Source: an uncultured Collinsella sp. (GTDB lineage Bacteria > Actinomycetota > Coriobacteriia > Coriobacteriales > Coriobacteriaceae). Taken from it: a stretch of 64,000 nt of DNA. The notes under the pieces are model-generated. The model saw only the letters and a list, made by a program, of their open reading frames with translations. It had not been told where the DNA came from and made no database searches. Position numbers and translations under genes: made by a program. Numbering within the stretch: the stretch's first letter is position 1; each line of letters starts with the position of its first letter. The stretch is from the NCBI GenBank assembly GCA_900542085.1, contig UQMK01000002.1:1-64000 (forward strand), read 5' to 3'. This document shows, piece by piece, positions 24,800 through 32,476 of this stretch.

Positions 24800-25576
24800 C
24801 TAATACGTCTCTATGGGTGGCTGCTTGAGCCGCTGGGACAGTGCTCTATTGTTGGGGCAGTATGTGTCGAGCAGGACGTGGAACCGCTGGTTGTGGCTTG
24901 GCTCGAGCAAGTGGACGAGCTCGTGGGCGACAACCATGTCGAGGCATTCGATGGGATAGGCGGCAAGTTCGCGTGCGATGCGAATGGCGCCGGATTTGGG
25001 AGTGCATGAGCCCCAACGCGTTTTCATGCTGCGTACGGAAACGCGGGAAACGGCGACACCCATTGCGATTTCGTATGCGTGCACCATATCGCGTAGCGCC
25101 GATGTGACTTCGGACGTATAGAGCTGGTCGATGTGGGCTTGGAGCTCATCGGACGTTAGGCCGTCGAGGATTGCGTGCCGCTTTGCCTGTGGGCTTTCGT
25201 CCGATTCATCGGTACCCATAAAACTTGCGAAGGTGGTCTGTTTGGGTCGCGGTGCGGGTGATGCAAAGTTGTGATCGAGCGCATCCTGTACCGTGATGGG
25301 CTTGCCCCAAAGTGCAATGATGGACGAGGGACTGAGCGGCTCTCGCGCCGTCGCCTGACGTCGCTCACGCTGGGCAAGTCGGTTGACAATCCAGGCACTG
25401 TTGCGCTTTACAAACGCTTCGATGCGCTCGCGGCTGGCGCCGAGCGGTGCACTGGCGTGGACCTCACCACTCGATGTGACGCGTAGGTTGAAGTTCTTGA
25501 TGCGCTTTTTAGTAACTACGACGGGGATGGGCGTCCCATCCGGTCGGGATACGGAAATCGTAAACTGCTGCGTCAA
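24800..25576 (-). CDS. YgjP/DUF45-type zinc metallopeptidase
   Basis: 258 residues from a TTG start at 25576, which has GAAGGA 7 bases upstream; an ATG at 25609 is in frame but sits in a hairpin without a ribosome site. The C-terminal domain has the RWGSC motif and HELVHLLEPSHNQRFH, an HExxH zinc site typical of the WLM/YgjP (SprT-like) family. The N-terminal half shows the family strand KRIKNFNLRVTSSGEV and an IxxWGK segment. The physiological substrate is unknown. It follows the dipeptidase on the same strand. Confidence 0.82.
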   Translation of the reverse strand: MTQQFTISVSRPDGTPIPVVVTKKRIKNFNLRVTSSGEVHASAPLGASRERIEAFVKRNSAWIVNRLAQRERRQATAREPLSPSSIIALWGKPITVQDALDHNFASPAPRPKQTTFASFMGTDESDESPQAKRHAILDGLTSDELQAHIDQLYTSEVTSALRDMVHAYEIAMGVAVSRVSVRSMKTRWGSCTPKSGAIRIARELAAYPIECLDMVVAHELVHLLEPSHNQRFHVLLDTYCPNNRALSQRLKQPPIETY

Positions 25577-25599
25577 AAGCGGTCCTTCAGATTGGGGAC

Positions 25600-25633
25600 G
25601 GGCCGGCATGTCGACCGTTCGGCATGCCGGCCC
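25600..25633 (-). terminator. Hairpin between dipeptidase and metallopeptidase
   Basis: A perfect 11-pair stem GGGCCGGCATG / CATGCCGGCCC with a 12-base loop, 17 bases beyond the dipeptidase stop. No T-run follows on the minus strand, so termination would be incomplete. Confidence 0.5.
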
Positions 25634-25650
25634 GCTCAAGGGATGTGAAA

Positions 25651-26664
25651 TTAATAACGCTCGAAGAAGGCAAGCGCGTTGTCGCTGCAGAGCTTTTGCA
25701 TCACGGTCTTGCCAAAATGCTTGGAAAGCATGTTCTGGAACTCGGGCATCTTGCTGGCATCGGAGAGGAAAGCGGGCACAGTGGCGCCGTCCCAGTCGCC
25801 GCCGAGCGCGATGACGTCCTCGCCGCCCAGGTCGAGCCAGTGCTCGATATGTGCCGCCAGCTGGTCGAAGGTGACGTCTGCGGCGGTCTTGTCGGTTGCG
25901 TCGTTGGAAAGGAACTCGCTGCAGTAGTTGAGGCCGACGATGCCACCCATGTCGCGAATGGTGCGGAACTGGTCGTCGGTAAGGTTGCGTTTGGCGCCGC
26001 AAACCGCGCGGGAGTTGGAGTGGCTGGCGACGAAGGGACGCGTGGCGCGGGCGGCGACCTCGTCAAAGCACTCATCGTTGAGGTGGGAGACGTCAAGTAC
26101 CATGCCGGCGTGCTCCATCTGCGTAAGCGCCTCGATGCCGGCGGCGGTGAGGCCGGCGTGGGTGTCGTGGCCGCTCGCGAGCGGTCCCTGCGCGTTCCAG
26201 CTGAGTGATGACATGAGTACGCCCAGGCTCTTGAGCACCTCGATCAGCGCGGGGTCCTCGGCAAAGAACGTGGCGTTTTCGATGGTGTGGATGCAGGCGA
26301 CCTTGCCGTCTTTGAGCGCGGGGCGAATGTCTGCCGCGCTGCGTACGTTGACCATGCGGTCGTGGTTGAGCATTGCCTGGCCGCTCATGTGCGCCATGAT
26401 CTGCGCCTGGAAGCGCGCGGCGTGGGCGGTGGGAATCTCATCGGGGACAAACGTGGCGAAGCACTGTGCCCACGGCGTGTTGCCGATCTTTGCGAGCGAG
26501 ATGGCGCAGGCGTTGCCCTCGATGAGGTCGAAATCTTGCGGATGCGTTTCGTCGCCGGGGAAATAACCGTCGGTGCCGGCGGTAAAGCGCAGGTCGAGAT
26601 CGAGTGTGGCCCAGCCGATGCGGTCGGCGGTGTCGCAGTGCAAGTCAAATACGGGATATGCCAT
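25651..26664 (-). CDS. Renal-type (membrane) dipeptidase, peptidase M19
   Basis: 337 residues. It matches M19 zinc dipeptidases: FDLHCDTADRIG near the start gives the HxD metal site, HTIENA, VLDVSHLND, PFVASHSNSRAVC and IALGGDWDG are further family blocks. These enzymes hydrolyse dipeptides with broad specificity, including D-amino-acid-containing ones. No signal peptide, so it is cytoplasmic and may complete degradation of peptides taken up by Opp. The ATG at 26664 follows CGGAGGAACC; the ATG at 26694 has no site. Confidence 0.9.
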   Translation of the reverse strand: MAYPVFDLHCDTADRIGWATLDLDLRFTAGTDGYFPGDETHPQDFDLIEGNACAISLAKIGNTPWAQCFATFVPDEIPTAHAARFQAQIMAHMSGQAMLNHDRMVNVRSAADIRPALKDGKVACIHTIENATFFAEDPALIEVLKSLGVLMSSLSWNAQGPLASGHDTHAGLTAAGIEALTQMEHAGMVLDVSHLNDECFDEVAARATRPFVASHSNSRAVCGAKRNLTDDQFRTIRDMGGIVGLNYCSEFLSNDATDKTAADVTFDQLAAHIEHWLDLGGEDVIALGGDWDGATVPAFLSDASKMPEFQNMLSKHFGKTVMQKLCSDNALAFFERY

Positions 26665-26784
26665 GGTTCCTCCGGTTGCAGCGTTTCTTTGCAAACTGTC
26701 TTTGAATTGTATGACTAGGGTATAGTTAGCGCCATATGTTCACGGCGGCCCGCGTTGTGCGCCGCCCTTATCACGGAGGTTACC

Positions 26785-27213
26785 ATGTCCAACCAGGGCA
26801 AGAAGGTCAAGACCCATTATCGCGGCACGCTCGATGACGGCACGCAGTTCGATAGCTCCTACGATCGCGGCGAGCCGCTGGAGTTCACCTGCGGCGCCGG
26901 TCAGATGATCAAGGGCTTCGACGCCGCCGTTGTCGACATGCAGGTGGGCGAGAAGAAGACCGTGCACATTCCTGCTGCCGATGCCTACGGCGAGCACAAC
27001 CCCGAGATGGTCCTGACCTTCCCGGCCGAGCAGGTTCCCAACATCGAGCAGATCGAGAAGGGTATGAAGCTCTTCCTGTCCACGCCGAGCGGCATGCCTG
27101 TCCCCGCCGTCGTCATCGATGTGACGCCCGAGGCCGTGACGCTCGACGCCAACCACGAGCTCGCCGGCAAGGACCTCAACTTTGATATCGAGCTCGTTGA
27201 GGTCGAGGACTAG
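26785..27213 (+). CDS. FKBP-type peptidyl-prolyl isomerase, SlyD-like
   Basis: 142 residues: FKBP core (VKTHYRGTLDDGTQFDSSYDRGEPLEFTCG split by the usual hinge), the insert-in-flap region around residues 72-120, and the SlyD closing motif DANHELAGKDLNFDIELVEV. It catalyses prolyl cis-trans isomerisation and acts as a chaperone. The histidine-rich nickel-binding tail of E. coli SlyD is missing. The ATG at 26785 follows CGGAGG. A UreE-like gene begins 3 bases after its stop; SlyD and UreE are both linked to nickel delivery in other species. Confidence 0.9.
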   Translation: MSNQGKKVKTHYRGTLDDGTQFDSSYDRGEPLEFTCGAGQMIKGFDAAVVDMQVGEKKTVHIPAADAYGEHNPEMVLTFPAEQVPNIEQIEKGMKLFLSTPSGMPVPAVVIDVTPEAVTLDANHELAGKDLNFDIELVEVED

Positions 27214-27216
27214 TTG

Positions 27217-27795
27217 ATGTCCGTGGACCTGGTAGCTACGGAGCGCTTGGGAAATCTCAACGACCCGTCCTATGAACTCCTGCTTCGTCGGGAGCTGGGT
27301 GGCGTCTTTGAGGTTGACGAGCTGCTACTCGATTGGGACCAGGCTGATGCGCGCCTGTTTGTGGGCGTGACGGAGCTGGGGCGCACGGTGAATGCCCGGC
27401 TGGATGCCACTGATGGCGAGCGTCTTGCCGACGGTGACGTGCTCGCTGTCGACCGCACGGGCGCGGTGCCCGTAGCGGTTGTCGTGCGCCTGCGCAGCGC
27501 CGAGGTCTATTTGGTCGAAGTCGACCGCATGGATCCGATTGCGCTCGCGCATGCGTGCTGGGAGATCGGCAATATGCACGCGCCGCTCTTCCGGGGTGAC
27601 TCGGACGAGCATACCGTGCGCATGTATACGCCGGTGCAACCGGTTTTGGGTCGCATGCTCCGGGGCATCGAGGGCGTTCGGCTCTCGGTGGTCACACGCG
27701 AGCTCGATGCCAGTCGACGCTTTGCATCGAGCGCGGCGGATGTTGTTGTGAGTATGGTTCCAGACTTTACGATCGTAAAGAAGGCGCGCGGCTAA
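27217..27795 (+). CDS. UreE-like (urease accessory/nickel chaperone) protein
   Basis: 192 residues. The C-terminal half resembles UreE: AHACWEIGNMHAPLF parallels the family YHLGNRH block with the metal-binding histidine, and MLRGIEGVRLS matches the ML-region. The N-terminal part (about 1-85) is compatible with the UreE peptide-binding domain, including the DGDVL turn. No histidine-rich tail is present, and no urease gene (ureABC, ureFG) is within 27 kb on either side. It starts 3 bases after the SlyD-like gene, so they form a pair that could handle nickel for another enzyme. The assignment rests on short motifs. Confidence 0.6.
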   Translation: MSVDLVATERLGNLNDPSYELLLRRELGGVFEVDELLLDWDQADARLFVGVTELGRTVNARLDATDGERLADGDVLAVDRTGAVPVAVVVRLRSAEVYLVEVDRMDPIALAHACWEIGNMHAPLFRGDSDEHTVRMYTPVQPVLGRMLRGIEGVRLSVVTRELDASRRFASSAADVVVSMVPDFTIVKKARG

Positions 27796-27808
27796 CGTGC
27801 GTATGCGT

Positions 27809-27847
27809 AAGACGGACTTTGAGAGGCAACTATTCAAAGTCCGTCTT
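27809..27847. terminator. Hairpin after the UreE-like gene
   Basis: AAGACGGACTTTGA and TCAAAGTCCGTCTT, a perfect 14-pair stem with an 11-base loop. It ends 29 bases before the next start. Confidence 0.7.
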
Positions 27848-27876
27848 GCTGTTGATGGGATGCTTTGCGGGAACAT

Positions 27877-28674
27877 ATGGGTCTTGAGGGAATCAAGCTG
27901 ATCGCCTGCGATTTGGATGGCACGTTGCTGCATCCGGGGGAGCGCGAGCCACGCCCCGAGGCATTTGAGCTCATCGACGAGCTGCACCGTCGCGGCATTG
28001 TGTTTATGCCGGCGAGTGGCCGTCAATATGCGAGTTTGCGCTACCTGTTTGCCCCGGTGGCAGACGAGCTTGCCTATGTGTGCGAAAACGGCGCCCTGGT
28101 CATGAGCGAGGGGCGTGCCGTTGTCAAACGTTCCATGGAGCGTAGCCTTGCTATGGATATCGCGAATGCCGTAGTCGCCTACCCCCATGCCGATGTAACC
28201 CTTTCCTGCGAGGGGCACCTCTACACCATAAGCGGCAACGATGCGTTCGTCGACCATTTGCGTTACGAGGTCCATTGCGATGTGGCGGTGGTCGACCGTC
28301 CCGAGGACATTGACGAGGATGTCATTAAGATTGCGTTTCAAACGCCCGAGACAGAGCAGCCGGCGGCGCTGGAGTATTTTGTGCGTCGCTTTAGCGACCG
28401 GGTCGATGTGATGACGTCGGGAACCGAATGGACCGACTTTATCGGCTTTGATTCGGGCAAGGGGTCCGCGCTTGCCGATTACGGTCGTGCCCTGGGAATT
28501 TCGCCCGATGAGATGATGGCGTTTGGCGATAACGAAAACGACCGCGACATGCTCAACGTGGTGGGCCATCCCTATCTGATGGAAAGCTGCAATCCCAGCA
28601 TGCGCGGCATTAATGACCGCGTCCGCTATGTGCACACGGTCGAAGAAGAACTGCGTCGCCTGCTTGCCGAGTAG
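27877..28674 (+). CDS. HAD-superfamily Cof-type phosphatase
   Basis: 265 residues. Motif I DLDGTL near residue 12, motif II ASGR, motif III lysine in GKGSAL and motif IV GDNENDRDML define a class IIB (Cof) HAD hydrolase, usually active on sugar phosphates or flavin/pyridoxal phosphates. Cytoplasmic. The ATG at 27877 follows GCGGGA; a TTG at 27865 is also in frame. Its 3' end is convergent with the fur-like gene. Confidence 0.88.
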   Translation: MGLEGIKLIACDLDGTLLHPGEREPRPEAFELIDELHRRGIVFMPASGRQYASLRYLFAPVADELAYVCENGALVMSEGRAVVKRSMERSLAMDIANAVVAYPHADVTLSCEGHLYTISGNDAFVDHLRYEVHCDVAVVDRPEDIDEDVIKIAFQTPETEQPAALEYFVRRFSDRVDVMTSGTEWTDFIGFDSGKGSALADYGRALGISPDEMMAFGDNENDRDMLNVVGHPYLMESCNPSMRGINDRVRYVHTVEEELRRLLAE

Positions 28675-28688
28675 GCATGTCCCAAAAT

Positions 28689-29069
28689 CTACCTACAGTT
28701 GGGGCAGAGGCCCTCGAAGATGGTGTAGTGCGAGGTGACGTTCCAACCGATTTGCTCGGACGCCTTGGCATCGAGCCGGGCGTCGAAGGGGAGCGGCACA
28801 TCGATGACGCGGTTGCACGAGGTGCAGATAATATGCGCATGCGGCTCGACGGTGCGATCGAAGCGGCTGCCGCCCGGCGTCTTGATCGAGAGAATCTCCC
28901 CGGCATCGGCCAAGAGATTGAGGTTGCGGTAGACCGTACCGCGGCTGATTCTGTCGTCCTGTTCGCGCACGGCGTTGTAGATCTCATCGGCGGTGGGATG
29001 GTTGTAGCTTTGGCGCACGGCATCAAGAACCAGCTTCCGCTGCTTGGTGTTTCTTCTTTGCATCGCCAT
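28689..29069 (-). CDS. Fur/PerR-family metal-dependent repressor
   Basis: 126 residues. The winged helix spans about 1-80 (TADEIYNAVREQDDRISRGTVYRNLNLLADAGEI), then a dimerisation domain with PHAHIICTSC and the closing CPNC, two CxxC motifs forming the structural zinc site. The RTVEPHAHIIC region is more like PerR than Fur, but the peroxide-sensing Asp cannot be judged by eye. Likely a regulator of metal or peroxide response. It is downstream of the acylphosphatase on the same strand, 61 bases apart. Confidence 0.88.
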   Translation of the reverse strand: MAMQRRNTKQRKLVLDAVRQSYNHPTADEIYNAVREQDDRISRGTVYRNLNLLADAGEILSIKTPGGSRFDRTVEPHAHIICTSCNRVIDVPLPFDARLDAKASEQIGWNVTSHYTIFEGLCPNCR

Positions 29070-29130
29070 GCGCCTCGCCTCTTTTCTATCAACGGTCGTA
29101 GGTAAATGATACCGTATTTAGCACACAATA

Positions 29131-29532
29131 CTAATAATGAGGACTGAAACCGTCTTCATTGGCAAGTGGGGCTCGGACTTGGGCGTCTACGAGGCGAAAG
29201 CGCGTTCCCATGCGCTCATAGGAGGCATGGAGCGCTTCGAGGTGAGACAGGATATCCGCGGGCGCGCCTTGTACCTCCATTTCGACCGAACCGTCTTCCA
29301 TGTTACACACCCAGCCGGTGAGTGCGCGTGCCTGCGCGAGGTTGGTGTTGGTAAAGCGAAAACCAACGCCCTGGACTTGCCCCGCCCAGCGCAGGAAGTA
29401 GCGCAGGGGGGTGTCTTGAGTGGCCTCGTCGCTTGCGAGCACAGTAAGCCTGCGGCGCAGCTCGAGCTCAACGTTTGATGGTTTTTGAGGCTCTCGACTG
29501 CCGCCGGAGAAGAACTTGTCAAAAAAGCCCAT
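29131..29532 (-). CDS. Acylphosphatase with N-terminal extension
   Basis: 133 residues; the last 90 are an acylphosphatase: GQVQGVGFRFTNTNLAQARA holds the catalytic Arg (GxGFR) and GWVCNMEDGSVE the catalytic Asn. The first 40 or so residues (MGFFDKFFSGGS...) are an extra, probably flexible segment. It hydrolyses acyl phosphates such as acetyl or carbamoyl phosphate. It begins 2 bases after the stop of the upstream oxidoreductase, suggesting one transcript. Confidence 0.88.
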   Translation of the reverse strand: MGFFDKFFSGGSREPQKPSNVELELRRRLTVLASDEATQDTPLRYFLRWAGQVQGVGFRFTNTNLAQARALTGWVCNMEDGSVEMEVQGAPADILSHLEALHASYERMGTRFRLVDAQVRAPLANEDGFSPHY

Positions 29533-29534
29533 CG

Positions 29535-30641
29535 CTAGGCCTGCTTGACTGAATCGGCGGGGAAGGTAATGCCGGCCTGCTGACGCACGGCATCCATGAT
29601 GCGCAGTGAGACAAGCGTGACATCGCGATAGTGGCCAAGCTCATGGCGCCCAGCCGGTGTTTCCCAAATCTCATCTTTAACGTGATGAACGCCGTCGATA
29701 GCGGTGATAAAGTCTGTGAGTTCGTATTCCATAGTGTTGCTCGATTTGGGCAGGTCGAGCACGCGGCCGTTGTCGCCCTGTTCGCGCGGTGCCTCGGTCG
29801 CCGAGCCGCGTACGACGTCGCCGCGATAGTCGATGCGGACGTTGCGGGGCGTGGACAGATGGTCAATCTGGATAGTGCCACGCTCGCCTTCGATCTGCGA
29901 GGGCAGCAGGTCATTCGTAATTTTGGAGTGCGCGAGCTCGACGGAGATACGGCCACCGCCGTAGCTGGCGAGGATGGAACCGCAGCCATCGATGGGGCCG
30001 TGCGTGAGCTGTCGCGTGGTGGGGTCGAGCAGAGTAGTCATGCTCGTAAGGCCGGAGGGCATGCCGAAAATCTCGACCATGGGCTCGACGGCGTAGACGC
30101 CAATGTCCATGAGGGAACCCGATGCCATATTGCAGTCGAAGATATTGGTGGCGCGCCCCGCGAGAACTTCGTTGTAGCGCGAAGAATACTTGCCAAAGCG
30201 CAATGAGGCGCGGCGGATGGGGGCGATCTCGCCCAGGGCATCCTCGATGGCGTGGAAGGCGGGATCGTGGAGGGGACGCATGGCCTCGAGGGCCACGACA
30301 CCTGCTGCCTCGGCAGCGCGGAAGACTTCCAGCGCCTGCGCTTCGGTGGCACAGAAGGGCTTCTCGACGATGACATGCTTGCCACCGGCGATGCAGGCGA
30401 GCGCCTGCTCGTGATGGAGCGCGTTGGGGCTGCCGATGTAGACGGCGTCGACGTCGTCGGCGGACGCGAGCTCGTCGAGTGCGGTGAAATTGCGTTCGCC
30501 GCCGTGCTCGGCGGTAAACGCGGCGCCGCGCTCGGCATTGCGCGAGAGCGTGCCTACGAATACAGTCTGGTCGTTGGCATTGACGACTTGGATAAAGTCG
30601 TCGGTGATCATGGATGTGCCGATGGTTGCTATACGCAGCAT
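29535..30641 (-). CDS. Gfo/Idh/MocA-family oxidoreductase
   Basis: 368 residues. The N-terminal Rossmann fold begins MLRIATIGTSMITDDF and the EKP motif of the family is present as VIVEKPFC. The C-terminal alpha/beta domain shows GSLMDIGVYAVEP. Such enzymes use NAD(P) to oxidise or reduce sugars, inositols or related substrates; nothing here fixes the substrate. The first gene of a probable minus-strand unit with the acylphosphatase and perhaps fur. Confidence 0.85.
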   Translation of the reverse strand: MLRIATIGTSMITDDFIQVVNANDQTVFVGTLSRNAERGAAFTAEHGGERNFTALDELASADDVDAVYIGSPNALHHEQALACIAGGKHVIVEKPFCATEAQALEVFRAAEAAGVVALEAMRPLHDPAFHAIEDALGEIAPIRRASLRFGKYSSRYNEVLAGRATNIFDCNMASGSLMDIGVYAVEPMVEIFGMPSGLTSMTTLLDPTTRQLTHGPIDGCGSILASYGGGRISVELAHSKITNDLLPSQIEGERGTIQIDHLSTPRNVRIDYRGDVVRGSATEAPREQGDNGRVLDLPKSSNTMEYELTDFITAIDGVHHVKDEIWETPAGRHELGHYRDVTLVSLRIMDAVRQQAGITFPADSVKQA

Positions 30642-30716
30642 GTATCCCCCTCGTGCCGTTCGGTTTACAGGATGAGTGTAGCGCGAGGGGGCAGGAAATA
30701 GCGTGCGAAAACGCCG

Positions 30717-31202
30717 TTACAGGTCGCTCTCGCTAAAGCCGGTGTCGATATCGAGGTTGGCTCCGTCGGCCGCGGTGGTGGCGAGCTCGTCGCAGCGCTC
30801 ATTGAGCTCGTGGCCGGCATGCCCCTTAACCCAGATGAACTCCACCTTATGCTTGCTCTTTGCGGCAAGCAGGCGCTCCCACAGGTCGCGGTTCTTGACG
30901 GGCTGCTTGTTGGCAGTTTTCCACCCGCGCTTTTTCCAGCCGTCGATCCAGTGTTTGTTGAAGGCGTTGACGACGTATTGCGAATCGGAATGGACCTCGA
31001 CCTCGCAGGGGCGGTTAAGTGCCTCGAGCGCCACGATGACCGCCATGAGCTCCATGCGGTTGTTAGTGGTCTTGGCGTAGCCACGCGAAAGCTCGGAGGT
31101 GAAGGTCTTGCCGGCGGGGTTGGTGTACTTGAGCACGGCGCCGTAGCCGCCGCGTCCCGGATTTGATCGGGCCGAGCCGTCGGTATAGATGATGACCTTC
31201 AC
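30717..31202 (-). CDS. rnhA: Ribonuclease HI
   Basis: 161 residues from a GTG start with AAAGGA upstream (the nearby ATG is out of frame). It degrades RNA in RNA-DNA hybrids. The catalytic acidic residues are in YTDGSARSNPG (Asp), NNRMELMAVI (Glu), HSDSQYV (Asp), and the last block shows CDELATTAAD. Monocistronic as far as can be seen. Confidence 0.94.
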   Translation of the reverse strand: MKVIIYTDGSARSNPGRGGYGAVLKYTNPAGKTFTSELSRGYAKTTNNRMELMAVIVALEALNRPCEVEVHSDSQYVVNAFNKHWIDGWKKRGWKTANKQPVKNRDLWERLLAAKSKHKVEFIWVKGHAGHELNERCDELATTAADGANLDIDTGFSESDL

Positions 31203-31265
31203 ATGGTTCCTTTCGTTGGGTACGCTTCGTGTGAGTGACCATTGTAGCGCCATGCCCGCCGCGGG

Positions 31266-32204
31266 CTAGCAATCTACGATTTCTACCCCGTCTTCCGACA
31301 GCTGGTCGGCATGGATGATGCGGTTGAGCTCGTCGAGGTATTGCCGCAAGAGAGGAGAGGGCTTGCGCTCGTCGTGCATGATATATCCTACGTGCATCGT
31401 TGGGGCGTCTGCTAACGGGATCGATGCCATACCCCACTGCATTTCATTGGAAAGGACACCGGTCGACAGGGTGTAACCGTTCGACGTGATAAGTAAGTTA
31501 GTAAGTGTTCCGCGGTCCGAGATTCGTATGTTGCGGTCGCAAGGGATATAGCTAAAAGGTTCCTCGGCGTAATAGAAGGAGTTTGAGGTTCCCTGCTCAA
31601 AGCTGTAGCGCGTATAGGGCGTGAGGTCGGCAAGGGACAGCTGAGGGCGGCGTGCGAGCGGGTGGCGTTCGCTAACGAAGACGTGGACCGTCGCGTCGAA
31701 GAGGGGATGGAAGCTTGCGCGGGCATCGGCGAAGGCCTTCTGCAGAACGCGGGCGTTAAAGTCATCCAGGTACAGAATGCCGATATCGCTGCGAAATGCG
31801 CGGACGTCGTCGATGATCTGCGAGGTGGTGGTCTCGCGCATGATGAACTCAAACTTACTGTCGCGGCAGCGCTCGACGACGTTGACAAAGGCCTCAACCG
31901 AAAACGCGTAGTGCTGGGCCGAGACGGCAAGGCGCGCCTGGGGTGTGCCGCCGTCCTCGTAGCGTGCCTCGAGCATGTCGGCCTGCTCTACGACCTGGCG
32001 CGCATAGCCCAAAAGCTCGGTGCCGTCGTTGGTGAGCGTGACGCCGCGGCTGGAGCGCGTAAAGATCTCCAGATGGAGCTCCTGTTCCAGGCTTTTGACG
32101 GCGTTTGAGATGTTGGACTGAGCGGTATAGAGGCGCTGAGCTGCAGCGTTGATTGAGCCGGACTCTGCCACGGCAATCAGAAAACGAAGCTGCTGAAGGG
32201 TCAT
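31266..32204 (-). CDS. LysR-family regulator, divergent from metY
   Basis: 312 residues. The N-terminal winged helix MTLQQLRFLIAVAESGSINAAAQ is typical, followed by the periplasmic-binding-like effector domain. The start at 32204 has GAGAGG nine bases away; the ATG at 32213 is fused to that site. Divergent placement from metY with 272 bases between makes it the probable sulfur-responsive regulator of that gene, like CysB, CmbR or CysR; the effector cannot be read from sequence. Confidence 0.9.
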   Translation of the reverse strand: MTLQQLRFLIAVAESGSINAAAQRLYTAQSNISNAVKSLEQELHLEIFTRSSRGVTLTNDGTELLGYARQVVEQADMLEARYEDGGTPQARLAVSAQHYAFSVEAFVNVVERCRDSKFEFIMRETTTSQIIDDVRAFRSDIGILYLDDFNARVLQKAFADARASFHPLFDATVHVFVSERHPLARRPQLSLADLTPYTRYSFEQGTSNSFYYAEEPFSYIPCDRNIRISDRGTLTNLLITSNGYTLSTGVLSNEMQWGMASIPLADAPTMHVGYIMHDERKPSPLLRQYLDELNRIIHADQLSEDGVEIVDC

Positions 32205-32361
32205 CGACGCCATCCTCTCGATTGCTATCTATAAAACAGATAACAGATTAGCGCTTTTAAGTGATTGACCGAGGGAAACAATGCTCGTACTATTCAAAAC
32301 ACACAAAGGCGGTAGGTAATTAAGCCGACCACGGAACCGGGATGCGAAAGGAGGCCCGCAT

Positions 32362-32415
32362 ATGAATTGCTTACCAAGACGAATGCCGGGCTCCTGTTTG
32401 CGCCCGTCGGCGTGA
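32362..32415 (+). CDS. Short leader ORF with Cys codons upstream of metY
   Basis: A 17-residue open frame, MNCLPRRMPGSCLRPSA, preceded by the ideal Shine-Dalgarno AAAGGAGG at 32347-32354 with 7 bases spacing. It ends 61 bases before metY. Two Cys codons and two Met codons in 17 suggest a cysteine-responsive leader peptide. Its end overlaps a hairpin CTCCTG / CAGGAG (32391-32422) with an inner GCGCC / GGCG stem, which ribosome stalling could remodel. It is too short to be judged by conservation from one genome. Confidence 0.6.
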   Translation: MNCLPRRMPGSCLRPSA

Positions 32416-32476
32416 TCAGGAGACAGCGACTTACTTCTCTTACTCTTATTACTTTTGTTCGATCAAGGAGATCATC

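Noticed and set aside
24800..26002. Metallopeptidase of 400 residues starting at 26002
   Set aside because: The first 140 residues are the arginine-rich shadow of the dipeptidase gene; the TTG at 25576 with GAAGGA is the credible start.
32214..32476. SAM riboswitch before metY
   Set aside because: Expected for a methionine gene, but the core sequences of SAM-I or SAM-IV are missing; a leader peptide fits better.
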